Source: Oegoconia quadripuncta (lineage: Eukaryota > Arthropoda > Insecta > Lepidoptera > Autostichidae). Taken from it: 64,000 nt of DNA. The position numbers and the translations under genes were made by a program. The notes under the pieces were generated by a model. That model saw only the letters and a program-made list of their open reading frames with translations, was not told the DNA's origin and ran no database searches. This document shows positions 53,597 to 64,000 of this stretch, in pieces. The stretch is from positions 37,382,778 to 37,446,777 of the forward strand of contig OX438744.1 in the NCBI GenBank assembly GCA_949316235.1, read 5' to 3'. Each line of letters starts with the position of its first letter. The stretch's first letter is position 1.

Positions 53597-53960
53597 TCAT
53601 TGCGCAGTCGCATTCGCTATTCGTTTTCGATTAGCGAAGTTAAGCAATGAGTAGCGCCGTCAGTCCTTGGATAAGTGACCACTCATTTTAATACTAGTGC
53701 TTCCGTGCTTCGGAGGGCACGTTAAATAGTCGGTCCCGGTTGTTTTTAATTGAAGACCATAGACCACCTGACGGTCTGATACAAGTCCACCGCACCGCAC
53801 TGGACTCTCGTGGTGGATTATGGGCCATACCCTCTCCCAGTGAGTGGAGGCTGTGCCCCATCAGTAGGGACGTGTACGCCAGTTGATGAATCGCAAGAAG
53901 ACCAAGTTTCAGTTGTAGCAAAGCTTAAAGGCTCAGCAGGAACACTAATACATGATGATG
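53597..53960 (+). mobile_element. 5S-rRNA-derived SINE
   Basis: Contains the 5S internal promoter elements in order and spacing: GCGAAGTTAAGCAA (A box, 53634-53647) and GTCAGTCCTTGGATAAGTGACC (C box, 53659-53680). Then comes the conserved body GTGCTTCGGAGGGCACGTTA, TCGGTCCCGGTTG and, further on, GTGGTGGATTATGGGCCATA and CCTCTCCCAGTGAGTGGAGG. The first part of 5S is decayed. A 5S head identifies a SINE3-type element, different from all tRNA-headed SINEs here. Confidence 0.82.
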
Positions 53961-54227
53961 TAACTATGTATATACTAAAATGTATAGTTATTTATAACGA
54001 TAATTATGTGCCCACAAAAAACTAACTACCTACCGGTGAATCAATGAGCAAGTCACTTGAAGGCCATCGAGATTTGGAAGTCGACTTGCACGAGTGTCTA
54101 TTCGATTTATGTACGATTTGCTGATGAATTTATGTTGATTTATTTTTATAAGACACCTGTACCTACCACATAACAATTTATGATACTTCACAATTATTCA
54201 ATATTTGTAAGTTAATCTTAAACTAAC

Positions 54228-54440
54228 TTATTTTTATTTCTGGTAAATTAATAACATGGGTATGTGAGTAAGGTCTTCTGACTTCTGACACAAGTATTGT
54301 TATACTTACAAGGAGACCTTAACAACTCATTTATAAGAACCGATCTTTTATCGAACATAAATATTTTTTTGATTATTTGATAGATTTTTTGGATAATAAA
54401 ACAAATATTAACTATAAAGAAAACTTGCCCCAACTTCCCA
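54228..54440 (-). mobile_element. Decayed LINE fragment
   Basis: Shares GGGGCAAGTTTTCTTTATAG and ATCCAAAAAAT with the 5' border of the LINE at 53378. The remainder, AT-rich with a 61-codon minus frame, has no further recognisable motif. Confidence 0.4.
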
Positions 54441-55759
54441 TTATTAGTCTTAGGTTCTTTGGGGTAATAGACTGTAATGTAATGTTAGCTAAAGATACAT
54501 TATAGTATGAAGATGTGTACGTCTACCTCAGGGCAGAACTTGAAGTTAGGTAGAAAAACCTTCGAGAAATATTATGGAAAGATGCGTTATTTTTGTCACG
54601 ATACCAAAATCTCTGAACACAAAAGTCTTCCTGAACATAAAAATAATGTGCCTGCTAATAAAGTCCAACGGAGAAAAAGTGACGTTGCGGTTAATCCATA
54701 AACTCAAAAAGACTTAGCGAGCTATAGAAAGAGAATTTTCTTGAGGAATAAGACAAGAAATGAAATGATTTCAGATTCAGAGCACGAGAGTTGCTCACAT
54801 AGTTCTCTAAGCTAAAGTGGCAATCGACCGGCCACATCTATCACAGAACCAATGGCTGTTCCGGAACCAGCTCTCGGTAAACATAGGGACGCTCACCTGC
54901 TAGATGATGCAACAATCTGCGAAGGGCGGCTGGCAGTGTCTGCAATAGCAGAAAATCAAATTCAGTTGCCTTTCTTGATATTGAATTACATCAGGTTACT
55001 AATGACGGACTGCATCGTAATTGAAGAAATTGCAAGTTTGTTCTCATTATAAACTTTTTATTATAATTAAATGAAATGTTAGTTGTTCGTGATGGTTTTG
55101 AGTAACAGTGTCGTTTTTGATGCTTCCTATCTAATTCTATTTTGTTTGGAGCTAGCCTATGAAATGGCGTGGAAGATTGAAATAGTCAGAAATAACTATT
55201 AACCTAAGAAAACTATTGCTAAGTTTATTTAATCATTACTACGATCAGTATTCTGTGGTCTTATTGGAATTGTTAAAACTGAATCCACATTTACTGGTAT
55301 GTTTTTTCTGGTGGCAATATCATTACAACATATTAATGTCTTATGATGGGGTTGTTACTGCAGAACTAATTCATTGTGGATAACAACAAACAGTGGATAA
55401 TTTATGGTTACATTTTTTTATTAATACCTAAAAACTAACTATTAGGTAAATTTCATGTAATTTGTGAACGACTGTTTATATCCTCAAGAAAGAAATAAAT
55501 GTGGCGATGTAAAATTCTCTCATGATAAGCTTATGGTACCACCTCTTACCATATCGGTAGTTCTATTGTATTGTCGATTTATGTGTCTGTGTAAGAATCA
55601 TTTATTTGACCCATTTAGCGACACACACATACATGTATAATTAGACAATTAACGCAATGAAATTGAAACTGAAAATATGGTAAACATTCAAACAACTAAG
55701 TCCTTAATAATGTTCTTAGACAACCTCATATATAGTTTATTGCTTTAGTTATATCATAC
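54441..55759. other. Unassigned; two short polar frames
   Basis: 54507-54701 (64 codons, start MKMCTSTSGQNLKLGRKTFE) and 54852-55052 (66 codons, start MAVPEPALGKHRDAHLLDDA) are polar and not obviously chance, on the same strand, but no family, splice signals or start context support a gene. Confidence 0.3.
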
Positions 55760-55986
55760 TATATACATACATAAAGTCACGCCTGTTTCCCGTAGGGATA
55801 GGTAGAGACCACAGACTGCCACTTGCTATGATCCTCATACATCGCTTTTGCTGCCATCACTCTCATAATGTTTTTCATAAATACTCGTTGATTGAGGGAA
55901 CTCTTGACTTGGTCTTTCTTTAAGACGTCCCCGATTTGATCATGGTTCGTTCGCCCTGGTCTTCCCATACCAACACCACCATCCAA
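55760..55986 (-). mobile_element. LINE ORF C-terminus (GRPGRTNHDQI...YPYGKQA)
   Basis: 69 codons open on the minus strand: GMGRPGRTNHDQIGDVLKKD, VKSSLNQRVFMKNIMRV, then HSKWQSVVSTYPYGKQA and a stop; in lepidopteran elements this order, GRPRKTW..DxLKKG..SxxNRRACMKRxM..DRxxWKSLVSAYP, closes a mobile-element ORF. The tail GGCGTGACTTTATGTATGTA links it with 22952-23065. Confidence 0.8.
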
Positions 55987-56019
55987 GTTCTATCAATATC
56001 TTTAGTCTATTATATTCTT

Positions 56020-56307
56020 AGGTAATACTATTTTTTTTTTTAATCTTTATTTAATTTAGGGACTTGAGTCCTTCTAGACATGACAGTCCCATCGTACCCT
56101 GACCAAGATTCACTGATGAGAAGATACAAACATATTATATAATAATCTGGCCGCTATTGATCCAGGTTTACCCAAAATTGATTGAGCCAAACCTACAGCG
56201 TATTGACTCAGCTTTAATTGTCTCATCAGTGTATCTCTTTCATTTCGGTTTCTAGCACATTCCATCAACATGTGTTGGACATCTTCAACCACTCAGGTAA
56301 TACTATT
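56020..56307 (-). mobile_element. 5'-truncated LINE with 13-bp target duplication
   Basis: AGGTAATACTATT stands at 56020-56032 and 56295-56307. Between them (56033-56294) the minus strand reads VEDVQHMLMECARNRNERDT, KLSQYAVGLAQSILG and KPGSIAARLLYNMFVSS, the C-terminus of a non-LTR ORF (CG.VED..H.LMEC), a short UTR and a poly(A) tail (T run at 56033-56042). Every sign of target-primed reverse transcription is present, and the perfect duplication makes it one of the younger insertions. Confidence 0.95.
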
Positions 56308-57984
56308 AAAAATAATAACACTGAACGTAAGAGTTTATGTATCTACCCTACATATTCTATCTACATTGTATTGACCTACTTAAAATTGCACAAAATTATA
56401 TTTTATTACAAAAAAAAACTACACGAACTAAATCTCTACGCAAGTAGAATACAATACCTGTGATTTTTGACAATAACGCTTAATCAAAAGCAATAAAAGG
56501 AAAAAAAGCTCCGTAGACATGCGCACAATGACAAAAAAAGTGCATTACGCATCGTGGGAGATTTTTTTGTCGTTCAAAAACTTCCTTTTTTTACTCAAAA
56601 GGGGAGGTTTTTGTATAGCGGCTCAGGTGGCCAGATGCAATGAATAGGTAGCAGAATTCGCTTTATAAACTACTATGAAATGATGTTTGATATAAAATAA
56701 TGTTCAGAAATGAAGAGTGACGGAATAGAAACTGATAAATCGGAATCACTGTTTCTTTCTAAAAAATAGTATAAATTAAATCTCTATAAAACAGTTTAAC
56801 TTGTAGGATTTATCGGACGTTGTTTCAATCTTTGATTTCAAAAATTATTTTGTAAGGGATCAAACTGTTTTTGAAGGGATTTTGATGCATAATACCTTAT
56901 TTGGATATTAACTCATGATTATATCTGAATAGTTTACCAATGCATGGCTTAAATCCTTTTCCCGAAAGTTGTAATTTTTACCGAGACCTCTAAAAAGTTT
57001 TTCAATTCGTTTTTTTTGTGTATATTCCGCGATATCCCCGATATTTGTGAACCGATTTCAAAACTTCTTTTTTAAAATATATTATGATCAAGTGAATCTA
57101 CAGGTTTGCAATGAGAATCACCATTCATATAGAATAATCTTCTAAATCAACTGCTTTGGTTGAAGTGTGGTGGTGATGATAGATTGCTCAGAATAGCAAA
57201 CAAATATAGAAATAACAAAATCAATTTTGTGTCTATTTCTTTTATCCATAAGAGAACTAGGTTGGACTAATAATAAATGAGAAACAAAAGTTAAAACAAG
57301 TGTGAGACATAACTCCCATATTAAATCAAACACATCTGCTGTCCGCCATTCTGTCTTTTGTTAAAATTTAAAATCTTTAAAACTATACCCCACAGCAGGA
57401 TGCGGAGTCACAAATTCTAATAAATTCCGAAAGCACGGGAAACGCACATTTTCGTTTACGCCATAGCAAAATCATCAGAATCTAAAAAAACAAACCAAAT
57501 TAAACTTCATTGCATTGCAATACAAATGAGAATTCTGTATTCAATGTTAATGTAGTTAGTCATTAAGCTTTAAGGGATGCTATTCAAGATGTTGCAGACA
57601 AAGTTCTAAATCTAAAGGACTTAAATAACAAGGTTAACGTTTGGAAAACAGTGGTTACACGTTTTTAATGAAGTTGAAGTTTGAATGGCGCAGAATAATG
57701 ATATAGGCGGCATGAGCAGGCAATGCAACTGCAGGTAGAGAAATTTGAACATTTTAAGGGATGAAAAAATAAGGGTCGGTTTTGAGATACAAAGGACCCA
57801 CGCTGCGCGACGGATGGACGGATGCAGTCTCAGATTTTACGATAGATTCCGAAAATTGCTTCGAGACAGTTAATTGAATATGGCTAGTTTAACAGATTCC
57901 TATAGAGATTGTTGAAACTTTGGATATGTGCAATAAATTGTGAAGTTTATTGGAAAACGACCCTATAAAGCATTGGCCTTATAA
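56308..57984. other. Unassigned, about 1.7 kb
   Basis: AT-rich; 56480-56620 has an ACTCAAAAGGGGAGG string weakly like the MITE interior at 40220. No exon or family recognised. Confidence 0.35.
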
Positions 57985-58110
57985 ATGCAAACTCAAACTC
58001 AAACTCAAATCATTTATTGCATTCCTTATGTTTTGTTGTGATGACATTATAGTGTACTGTATCAATAAGGACCTTGTGAAGGCACAGCAACATGAGAGAG
58101 TAGCATGCAC
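57985..58110 (-). mobile_element. LINE 3' tail (TTTGAG)n
   Basis: GCAAACTCAAACTCAAACTC and AAATCATTTATTGCATTCC on the plus strand are the complement of a TGCAATAAATGATTTGAGTT tail. The plus-strand 105-codon frame across it (57950-58267) is therefore antisense to a retroelement and not a gene. Confidence 0.7.
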
Positions 58111-58319
58111 TAATTTAAATAATTACAAAAAAATCTTAATACATTATTTACAACCTAGATATTTAACCTATTATATTATCATATGTATTTTTACCTTTAT
58201 ATTCCAATTATATTATTATTTTTCTTTTGAATTATTTATTGCACTTTGTATAGTTTATAACTCTTAATAATAAACCTCACAAAATAAGTTATTTGTAACG
58301 AAACTTCACGGTCGATATA

Positions 58320-58772
58320 CAGGGTGAATTTGAATTCGTGTAATTCCCATTAATTGATGATGCCACTCTTGATTGCGAACATCTTTCCCCAATGAACCAT
58401 AGTCGAATTAGATCAAAAAATTTTCGATTACCCATAAAATGTTAACCATTCTGAAACCACCTTTTGTATGGAAGTCCAACAATTTTCAAAGGTGGTTTCA
58501 GAATCGTTGCCATTACAATATAATACAATACAAATACACCTTATTGCACAACAGAAATGAAAATACAATTTCAGAAAAGTGGTAAGAACAGAATGAACAA
58601 TTTGGCGAGCTTATCACTAAGAGCGATCTCTTCCATGCAAACCTTTGGGTATTGGAACTGTACATTTGAAATAGGTAGTTTGTGAGACATTAACCTATTT
58701 AATATTAAATTGTTCGTAATCAAAACTAGCGTCACCAGTTAATGGGAATTACACGAATTCAAATTCAACCTG
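58320..58772. mobile_element. TA-flanked MITE with long inverted repeats (Tc1/mariner-like)
   Basis: CAGGGTGAATTTGAATTCGT at 58320 and ACGAATTCAAATTCAACCTG ending at 58772 are inverted with one mismatch over 34 bp, and similarity goes on to about 65 bp (GATTGCGAACA / TGTTCGTAATC). TA lies directly outside both ends (58318-58319, 58773-58774). An inner hairpin, ATTCTGAAACCACCTTT (58448-58464) with AAAGGTGGTTTCAGAAT (58488-58504), is perfect. No transposase. Confidence 0.9.
58513..58600 (-). mobile_element. LINE tail nested in MITE
   Basis: Plus strand AATACAATACAAATACACCT, TATTGCACAACAGAAATGA, AAAAGTGGTAAG is the reverse of the LINE tail at 30360-30440. It sits inside the TA-flanked MITE and so arrived later. 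Confidence 0.75.
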
Positions 58773-60459
58773 TATATGTACGCAACTAACAGGAGTCCTA
58801 CAAGTTTGGAGACAAGAAAACATTTTTTGTACTTACATGCAGAATACACGTATGTTAGTTTAAATTAGTAACAAAAGTAGATATACAATTTTAAGTAGAA
58901 TACTAAACTAATAAACATAAACAGAAGTAGCTAAAACAAATAATAGCTAACCATAAGAATAAAATACGTAAAATGGATGCGAGGACCTGATTGTAATGCC
59001 TGTAACTTATACCAAGAAAAAACTCTTGAAAAAGTAATAACACTTTAATGAGTGATATAGTAGAAAACACTGAAGGGATGTAAGCATGTATGTACGGCTA
59101 CTAATTGCTTCGTGCCACAAATAAGTTTATATAAGCACATCTTCGATGATGACTATCACATCCATAACAATGATGTTAACATATCTATTAAAATAAGTAA
59201 TAACTTTAAATAAAATCATTCCAATTCCTTTTTTTTAAGATAGATATTTGTTTGACCACAATCTTAACTGATGGTAAGTGACTATCGACGATAGCTAAGA
59301 GCGGTGCGCTAGTGGAAGAAATAACTACTCGTTTTCGTATAGACGTGTTTTAATATTAATAAAATAAAGAAAATATATAGAGAAAGCAACTAAAGCAAAA
59401 ACCGAAACACAAAGATGCCAAAAATGATGCGTTGTCAATTTAGAATTTGCTCGTTCTTAAAAAGTAATATGAACATTGGTGGCCAGTTATAGGCCTCCGT
59501 AATCGACCTCCACGCTCTACGCGTGGTCTGCGGTATCCACGGCCTCCATCGCTGACAGTGACGATGCGTGCAAAAGCATGTGATCTACTATATCTAACCC
59601 AAATCATTTACTAAGAGCTGAAATACTCTAATTTAACATATTAAGTATAACGTTCTATAAATACGAACATTAATAATATATATTCACTATTTTACCTCAA
59701 TTCGGGCTAACAAGTCCTTTGAAAAACATCTGCATAAAACAATCTATTCTAAATAAACACTAAAAAAACTTCATTCAACCACATTGCCACAATAAAGCTT
59801 GTATCTTCAAGAAAAAATGCTGCATTTCTGTAACCTCTACTGTGTTAGGGATAGAGTTAAAAATGGAACTCAGAAGTTCTTTTTTATAAAATCTAGCAAA
59901 AAAGGAGGCGCCCTCATCTTCCGACAGGAAGAGGAAACTTATTTGATTATAAACATTGGTGATCGAAAAAATTGGACCAGGTGCTTAAGGGAGAGCTATT
60001 GTTTTTTAAAGCAATCCAATGTCTTATATTGTTTGTTCTGTAGTTTTAGAAAAAGTGCCACCCTTTCGGTCGCTTTGAAAAAAAATTAGATTTTTTTTGA
60101 CCACCCTCTCAAAGACGGGTAGCCAAAAAATGCCTTTTTATTGTTCTACAAAAAGTGCCCTTTAAAAGTGAAAGTTTGCTTTTTCTTTATTTAAAATTGT
60201 ACAAAGGCAAAGTGATAAAGCCGATTCTGTGTGTCGGCTATTTTTTGTCTTTTCAATATTTTTATTGCTTTAATGTTCAGTAGTACAACTATTGTGTTTT
60301 GTTGTTTTAGTGATGGCAAAGAGGATCACTATTCGTGTGTAGATCTTGCTCTCCTCTAAAGTAACTTACCTGGTTTAAAATGTATGCTGAAATATTGTTA
60401 CGTTAGCAGTTATTTACTATTGAAATCTTGTCTAATGCGTCCGTTTCTTTGGGTAATTT
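58773..60459. other. Unassigned, about 1.7 kb
   Basis: A CpG-rich scrap (CCACGCTCTACGCGTGGTCT, 59510) forms an ACCACGCGTAGAGCGTGG-type palindrome. The 96-codon frame at 59799-60089 has no motif support. Confidence 0.35.
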
Positions 60460-60695
60460 TAACTACATACATAACGTCACGACCTTTATCCCAAATGGGG
60501 TAGTCATAATATCCCAAACATTAGAATTTAATGATTGAAACAACATCCGCGGTTCACCTTACGAAATATACAGAAATGCACACGTGACGGGGGTGAGCCC
60601 ATCGCCGTTAAAACGTGCAAATCTGTAGATGTTTTTAGTTGAAAGTCGCCTATAACGACCCCCACGGAAAAAGACAGGTCGGTACTATTCTTTTT
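60460..60695 (-). mobile_element. Family E repeat, full
   Basis: From the tail (ACGTCACGACCTTTATCCCA) through ACATCCGCGGTTCACCTTAC, CACGTGACGGGGGTGAGCCC, CGTTAAAACGTGCAAATCTG to CCCACGGAAAAAGACAGGTC. The most complete uninterrupted copy in the window. Confidence 0.85.
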
Positions 60696-62470
60696 ACGTG
60701 CCGAATCCACAAGTTTTAAATAAATTAATAAATAATCTACCTTTTTGTATCTGGACTTTAGACATCTTGGGTGATGAACAACCAATAGTCGTTCAGGCTT
60801 TAAACATTATATCTTAATTTAAGATCAGATATTGAATGTTAATATTACTCTCTTTACTTATTTGTTACAAATAATATTTTCAAGAGTTTTAATACCCAGA
60901 GCAATCACAACAAATAATAATCCTATCATCATAGCTTATCAGCTGTAATAACGATTAAATAATATCAGTTTTGGTCCAAACTCGTCCGAGAACGAATCCG
61001 GTTCCGAACATTTGCGTGATGGATGGGCACTTGCACGCGGGTGACTATCTAATACCTTGCCATCTTCATCTCTTGAATCTACAATCTGATCACTTTTCAC
61101 CCTATCCATCGCTTGTGTCACAACGTTAGATTAACTCGCGCCTTCTTCAGAAACAGTAATGTATGTTGAAAAGGAATTAAAGTCGTTACAGTGGTTTTAA
61201 TGTGGTCATTATAGTGATGAACTATAGATCGTGTAGATCAAAATGGCGGGCTCTCAAAATACAGGTTTCGTGATGATGGAAAAAGTAAGGTATTAGTTGC
61301 ATACATTATTTATTTATTCACGGAAGCTTTATTATTTAACAGGATTAGTTTAGCGTCCCGCGGGAATTGAAAATTTTTCACATTTATTTATTTAGTGGGG
61401 ATTGAAATGAGGGAACTGCGTTTTCCTTGTTTTTATTACAAATGTCTCACTATAACCATACATTATTTCTCGCCTTTTTACCCGACAGCCCCGAAAAGGA
61501 AGGTAATGTTTTTATTTCAGCATATTGAAGTCTATACAGCCTATACAGAAATCTTTTATTTATTTTTCTGTTAGACATAACCCTTCCCTTATAATAAGGA
61601 TGCCCAAGTGCAGAAAGATTTTGATTACATAATAAGGTTAAGGCTTCCTAGTAAGTATGAAAATACACGTAACAGGAAGCCTCGCTTTTTCATAGCAAAC
61701 ATTTTTTAGTACATACTAAGAAACAAACATTAGGGACTATGATAGCGTACAATAAATAATTTTTTTTTTTTTATCTGATACTTTTCGATTTTTTTTTAAC
61801 ATTGTCTGTCTTGTTTGTGTATGTTTACGTATGGTAGCCCTATAATAGACAATACATTTTTGTATAAATTAAATTATAAATGTATTACCATTTTTGAAAA
61901 AAACTTAATAATTTTATCATTTTTGAAAAAAACTTAATAGACTTGTCGTGAAATCCTATACAAATAATACCATAACACAGATCCTTGAACCACCTGTCAC
62001 ATTCTAAACATAAATACAACAATACCTGTATTAAAATTACTAACATAATCAAAAAAAAAACAATCACAGATCTCGACAACCTACTTCCGCACCCCAAACA
62101 GGTGATTTCGATCGAAACCCAAAAAGCATTCAACAATTGTTGACAACCCTTGCGATAGTAAAAAGAAAAAAAAATCAATGCATATTTTGAAATAGGAAGT
62201 TAGAACATAAAAGAGGTCCAAGGACGAACGAAAATGAAATTCTAAGAGTACGCACGCAATGAAAACATTAAAAAAACAAAAGCTGCAATAAACATTACAA
62301 GAATGGAACTAACTAGCTTCATTTTATTTGTTGCTTGTTGTTATTCTGGGCTACCATGTTTGGAATCACCGGCTGTGTCGTTTATTTCAGTTTCACATAC
62401 AAATTTTAAAGTACGTATTCCATAGTTCCAGCCGTATAGACTACAGGAGGTAACATAGTGAAATGACACA
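60696..62470. other. Unassigned, about 1.8 kb
   Basis: A 22-bp unit, CATTTTTGAAAAAAACTTAA TA, occurs twice 29 bp apart (61889, 61918). The 97-codon minus frame 62178-61885 starts from this repeat and is low-complexity. Nothing else recognised. Confidence 0.35.
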
Positions 62471-62504
62471 CAGAAATGGCGTAAAAAATCGTGGCATACC
62501 TGAG

Positions 62505-62643
62505 CAATAAAAATTCTAAGGCATGTGAAGTCCCCAACCCGCATTGGGCCAGCGTGGTGAACTATGGCCGTACCCCCTCATTATACGAGTGAAGGTCTCT
62601 ATCCCTGCAGTAGTATGTTTACGGGCTGAGATGATGGTGATAC
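62505..62643 (+). mobile_element. SINE D tail
   Basis: AAAAATTCTAAGGCATGTGA, CCAACCCGCATTGGGCCAGC, ATCCCTGCAGTAGTATG and GGGCTGAGATGATGGTGAT. Head missing. Confidence 0.85.
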
Positions 62644-62798
62644 CATAGTTCTAGAAAATGGTGGCCTTAATATATATATATAGATAAAAGAAGATGGTTA
62701 AAGGGTAAGTTAGAGGAAGCTAAACAAATAATTTAAAATAATTTAAAGGGGTGTTAAGCTGAGAGGGAGTTAGAGATTGTGAACGGAACACATTTATA

Positions 62799-62854
62799 TG
62801 GTTCATAGGGGAGGTCTTTGTCCAGCAGTGGACGTTTTTCGGCTGATGATGATA
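62799..62854 (+). mobile_element. LINE/SINE 3' tail scrap
   Basis: GGGGAGGTCTTTGTCCAGCA GTGGACG followed by CGGCTGATGATGAT. Directly followed by a SINE C. Confidence 0.65.
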
Positions 62855-63369
62855 TGGTTAAAAAAATCTGACTGCTATACAAAAAAGGTCGCGGCTTCGA
62901 CTTCCATTAGGAGCATATGATTGTATGATGAATACGGACATTTGTTCCCGCGTTATGGGTGTTTTTCATTTATATTTATTATATAATAGTAATAAATGTC
63001 TTTGCACAAACACACAGCACCATCTAGGTCCACAGTGAGCATCTAGGCTTGTGTTATGGATACCAGATGGTTGATAAACTATATAAATTCACTTTTTTTG
63101 GATATAAATATATGTATAAATGAAAAACATCCATAACTCGGGAACACATGTCTGTATTCATCATACAAACATATGCCCCTAGTGGGATTCGAATCCGCGA
63201 CCACTTAGTATAGCAGTAGCAGAGTTTTTAACTACTACCTACACCAAACAAGCTATTATATTTACATTTATGTACAAAAAAAATGTATTTGTGTAGTTTA
63301 TCAACCATCTGGTATTCATAACACAAGCCTAGTTGCTTAGTGTGGAACTAGATGGTGTGTATGTGCAAA
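62855..63369 (+). mobile_element. SINE C (outer), split by an opposed SINE C
   Basis: The left piece (62855-62984) has the head (CTGACTGCTATACAAAAAAG, decayed B box GGCTTCGACTTCC) and TATGATTGTATGATGAATAC; the right piece (63254-63369) resumes with TTTATGTACAAAAAAAATG and the SINE C end GTGGAACTAGATGGTG. TATTATAT stands at both joints (62977-62984, 63254-63261). Confidence 0.85.
62985..63253 (-). mobile_element. SINE C (inner), inserted in another SINE C
   Basis: Minus-strand full-length copy: on its own strand it starts GCTTGTTTGGTGTAGGTAGT, has GGATTCGAATCCC in place of the B box, and ends GTTTGTGCAAAGACATTTAT TACTA. Flanked by the 8-bp duplication TATTATAT. The outer and inner copies are inverted with respect to each other, so a transcript across them would fold back. 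Confidence 0.87.
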
Positions 63370-63542
63370 TTATGATAAAGCTTTAAATCTATCAGTTTTT
63401 TAATAAGGGTTAAAAAGGCATATTTTTAATTGCCCAACCTTCCAAACAATTGTCCTCAAAGCCGTAAAAATGTTAAAAAATTCGTTTCATCACTCACAGC
63501 ACGTCCCTAGCTGGGTTACTCCAATTTTTTACGCCATTTCTG

Positions 63543-64000
63543 CGGCCTTCGTTTAAAAATCGAAAGTTTCTAAAAGTTGGCGGCAAAATTTTATTGTACT
63601 ACAAGAAGATTGTCAAACAAGAGGTTGTTCCATCCTCTTTTGTTTTGTTCTCTGTGGAGTTAAATGCGGAGGATCCTTTGAACCATTCACTGATTTTATT
63701 AGATAGTTAAGGTTTTTGTTAGAATGTAACTGAGTGATAGATAAGGTGAACAATTATTGCAATAAAACTAGAAATTTTAAACTCGTCTACTGTAAAAATT
63801 ATATGTGACGTCACCTATTCTATGTTACTCCCCGTCGGACAAATCTCACCACATTTGCTAATATTGGTTAAGGGCTGAATATGGTAACATAAATTAACAC
63901 ACGAAACACATTACCCTCGTCTTAGCCTTGTAGTTGGGTAAAGTTTGATATTGTCGTTTGATGAAATTCATTAAACCAGACGTATGGTAAACTTATATAA
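63543..64000. other. Unassigned
   Basis: AT-rich to the window end; TGACGTCA at 63806-63813. Confidence 0.35.

Larger units (their letters stand above)
62471..63542. mobile_element. Region bounded by inverted CAGAAATGGCGTAAAAAAT ends
   Basis: CAGAAATGGCGTAAAAAAT at 62471-62489 is perfectly inverted at 63524-63542, and the next bases (GTGGCATACC / GGGTTACTCC) continue the pairing loosely. Everything between is SINE and LINE tail sequence. It may be a non-autonomous DNA element filled by later insertions; no target duplication is evident. Confidence 0.55.

Noticed and set aside
57950..58267. 105-codon plus-strand open frame
   Set aside because: It runs antisense through a LINE 3' tail ((TTTGAG)n and TGCAATAAATGA complement) and is rich in Tyr, Ile and Phe from AT-rich DNA.
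1..64000. Prokaryotic features: operons, CRISPR, ribosome binding sites, attachment sites, origins
   Set aside because: No long frames, no regular repeat-spacer array, and the repeat content is that of an insect nuclear genome.

Overview
The window reads as nuclear DNA of an insect, most likely a moth or butterfly. It is AT-rich, has no long open frame, no operons, no rRNA or CRISPR, and is filled with repeat types familiar from lepidopteran genomes: tRNA-headed SINEs, a 5S-rRNA-headed SINE, 5'-truncated non-LTR retrotransposon (LINE) tails with recognisable C-terminal protein motifs, and short inverted-repeat DNA elements. Names A to E and G below are my own labels for families defined by copies inside this window; no database was searched. 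| Layout. 1-5.8 kb: edge of a PIF/Harbinger-like MITE (family G), an unusual pair of inverted arrays with a 15-bp period around a CpG-rich core (1995-2725), SINE A and family E copies. 5.8-10.3 kb: mostly unassigned, with an RTE-type tail and one copy of an unclassified repeat. 10.3-18.8 kb: a LINE C-terminus, a SINE B nested in a family E repeat with a clean target duplication, a C/D SINE mosaic, and a Jockey-like LINE 3' part cut by MITE G. 20-27 kb: more LINE ends and SINE A copies. 27.6-28.3 kb: the best candidate host gene, a two-exon minus-strand model for a 99-residue secreted protein. 33.7-34.9 kb: an internally deleted Harbinger-like element that keeps a transposase N-terminus. 37-40.9 kb: a possible 5' exon with a TATA box, then LINE remnants interrupted by a SINE and by a MITE with terminal repeats of about 95 bp. 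42-46 kb: a lysine-rich exon-like open frame and a SINE with three consecutive hairpins. 47-56.3 kb: LINE C-termini, one split by MITE G4, the 5S-headed SINE, and a textbook LINE insertion with a 13-bp target duplication. 58-64 kb: a TA-flanked MITE and a terminal-inverted-repeat region holding a SINE C inserted into another SINE C in opposite orientation. | How it works together. This is a gene-poor stretch (intergenic or long intron) built by layered transposition. Several nested insertions give a relative order of events. LINE fragments are dead copies; the tRNA-headed SINEs keep internal Pol III promoter boxes in many copies and probably depended on partner LINEs. Only three or four short stretches look like possible host coding sequence, and each needs transcript evidence.
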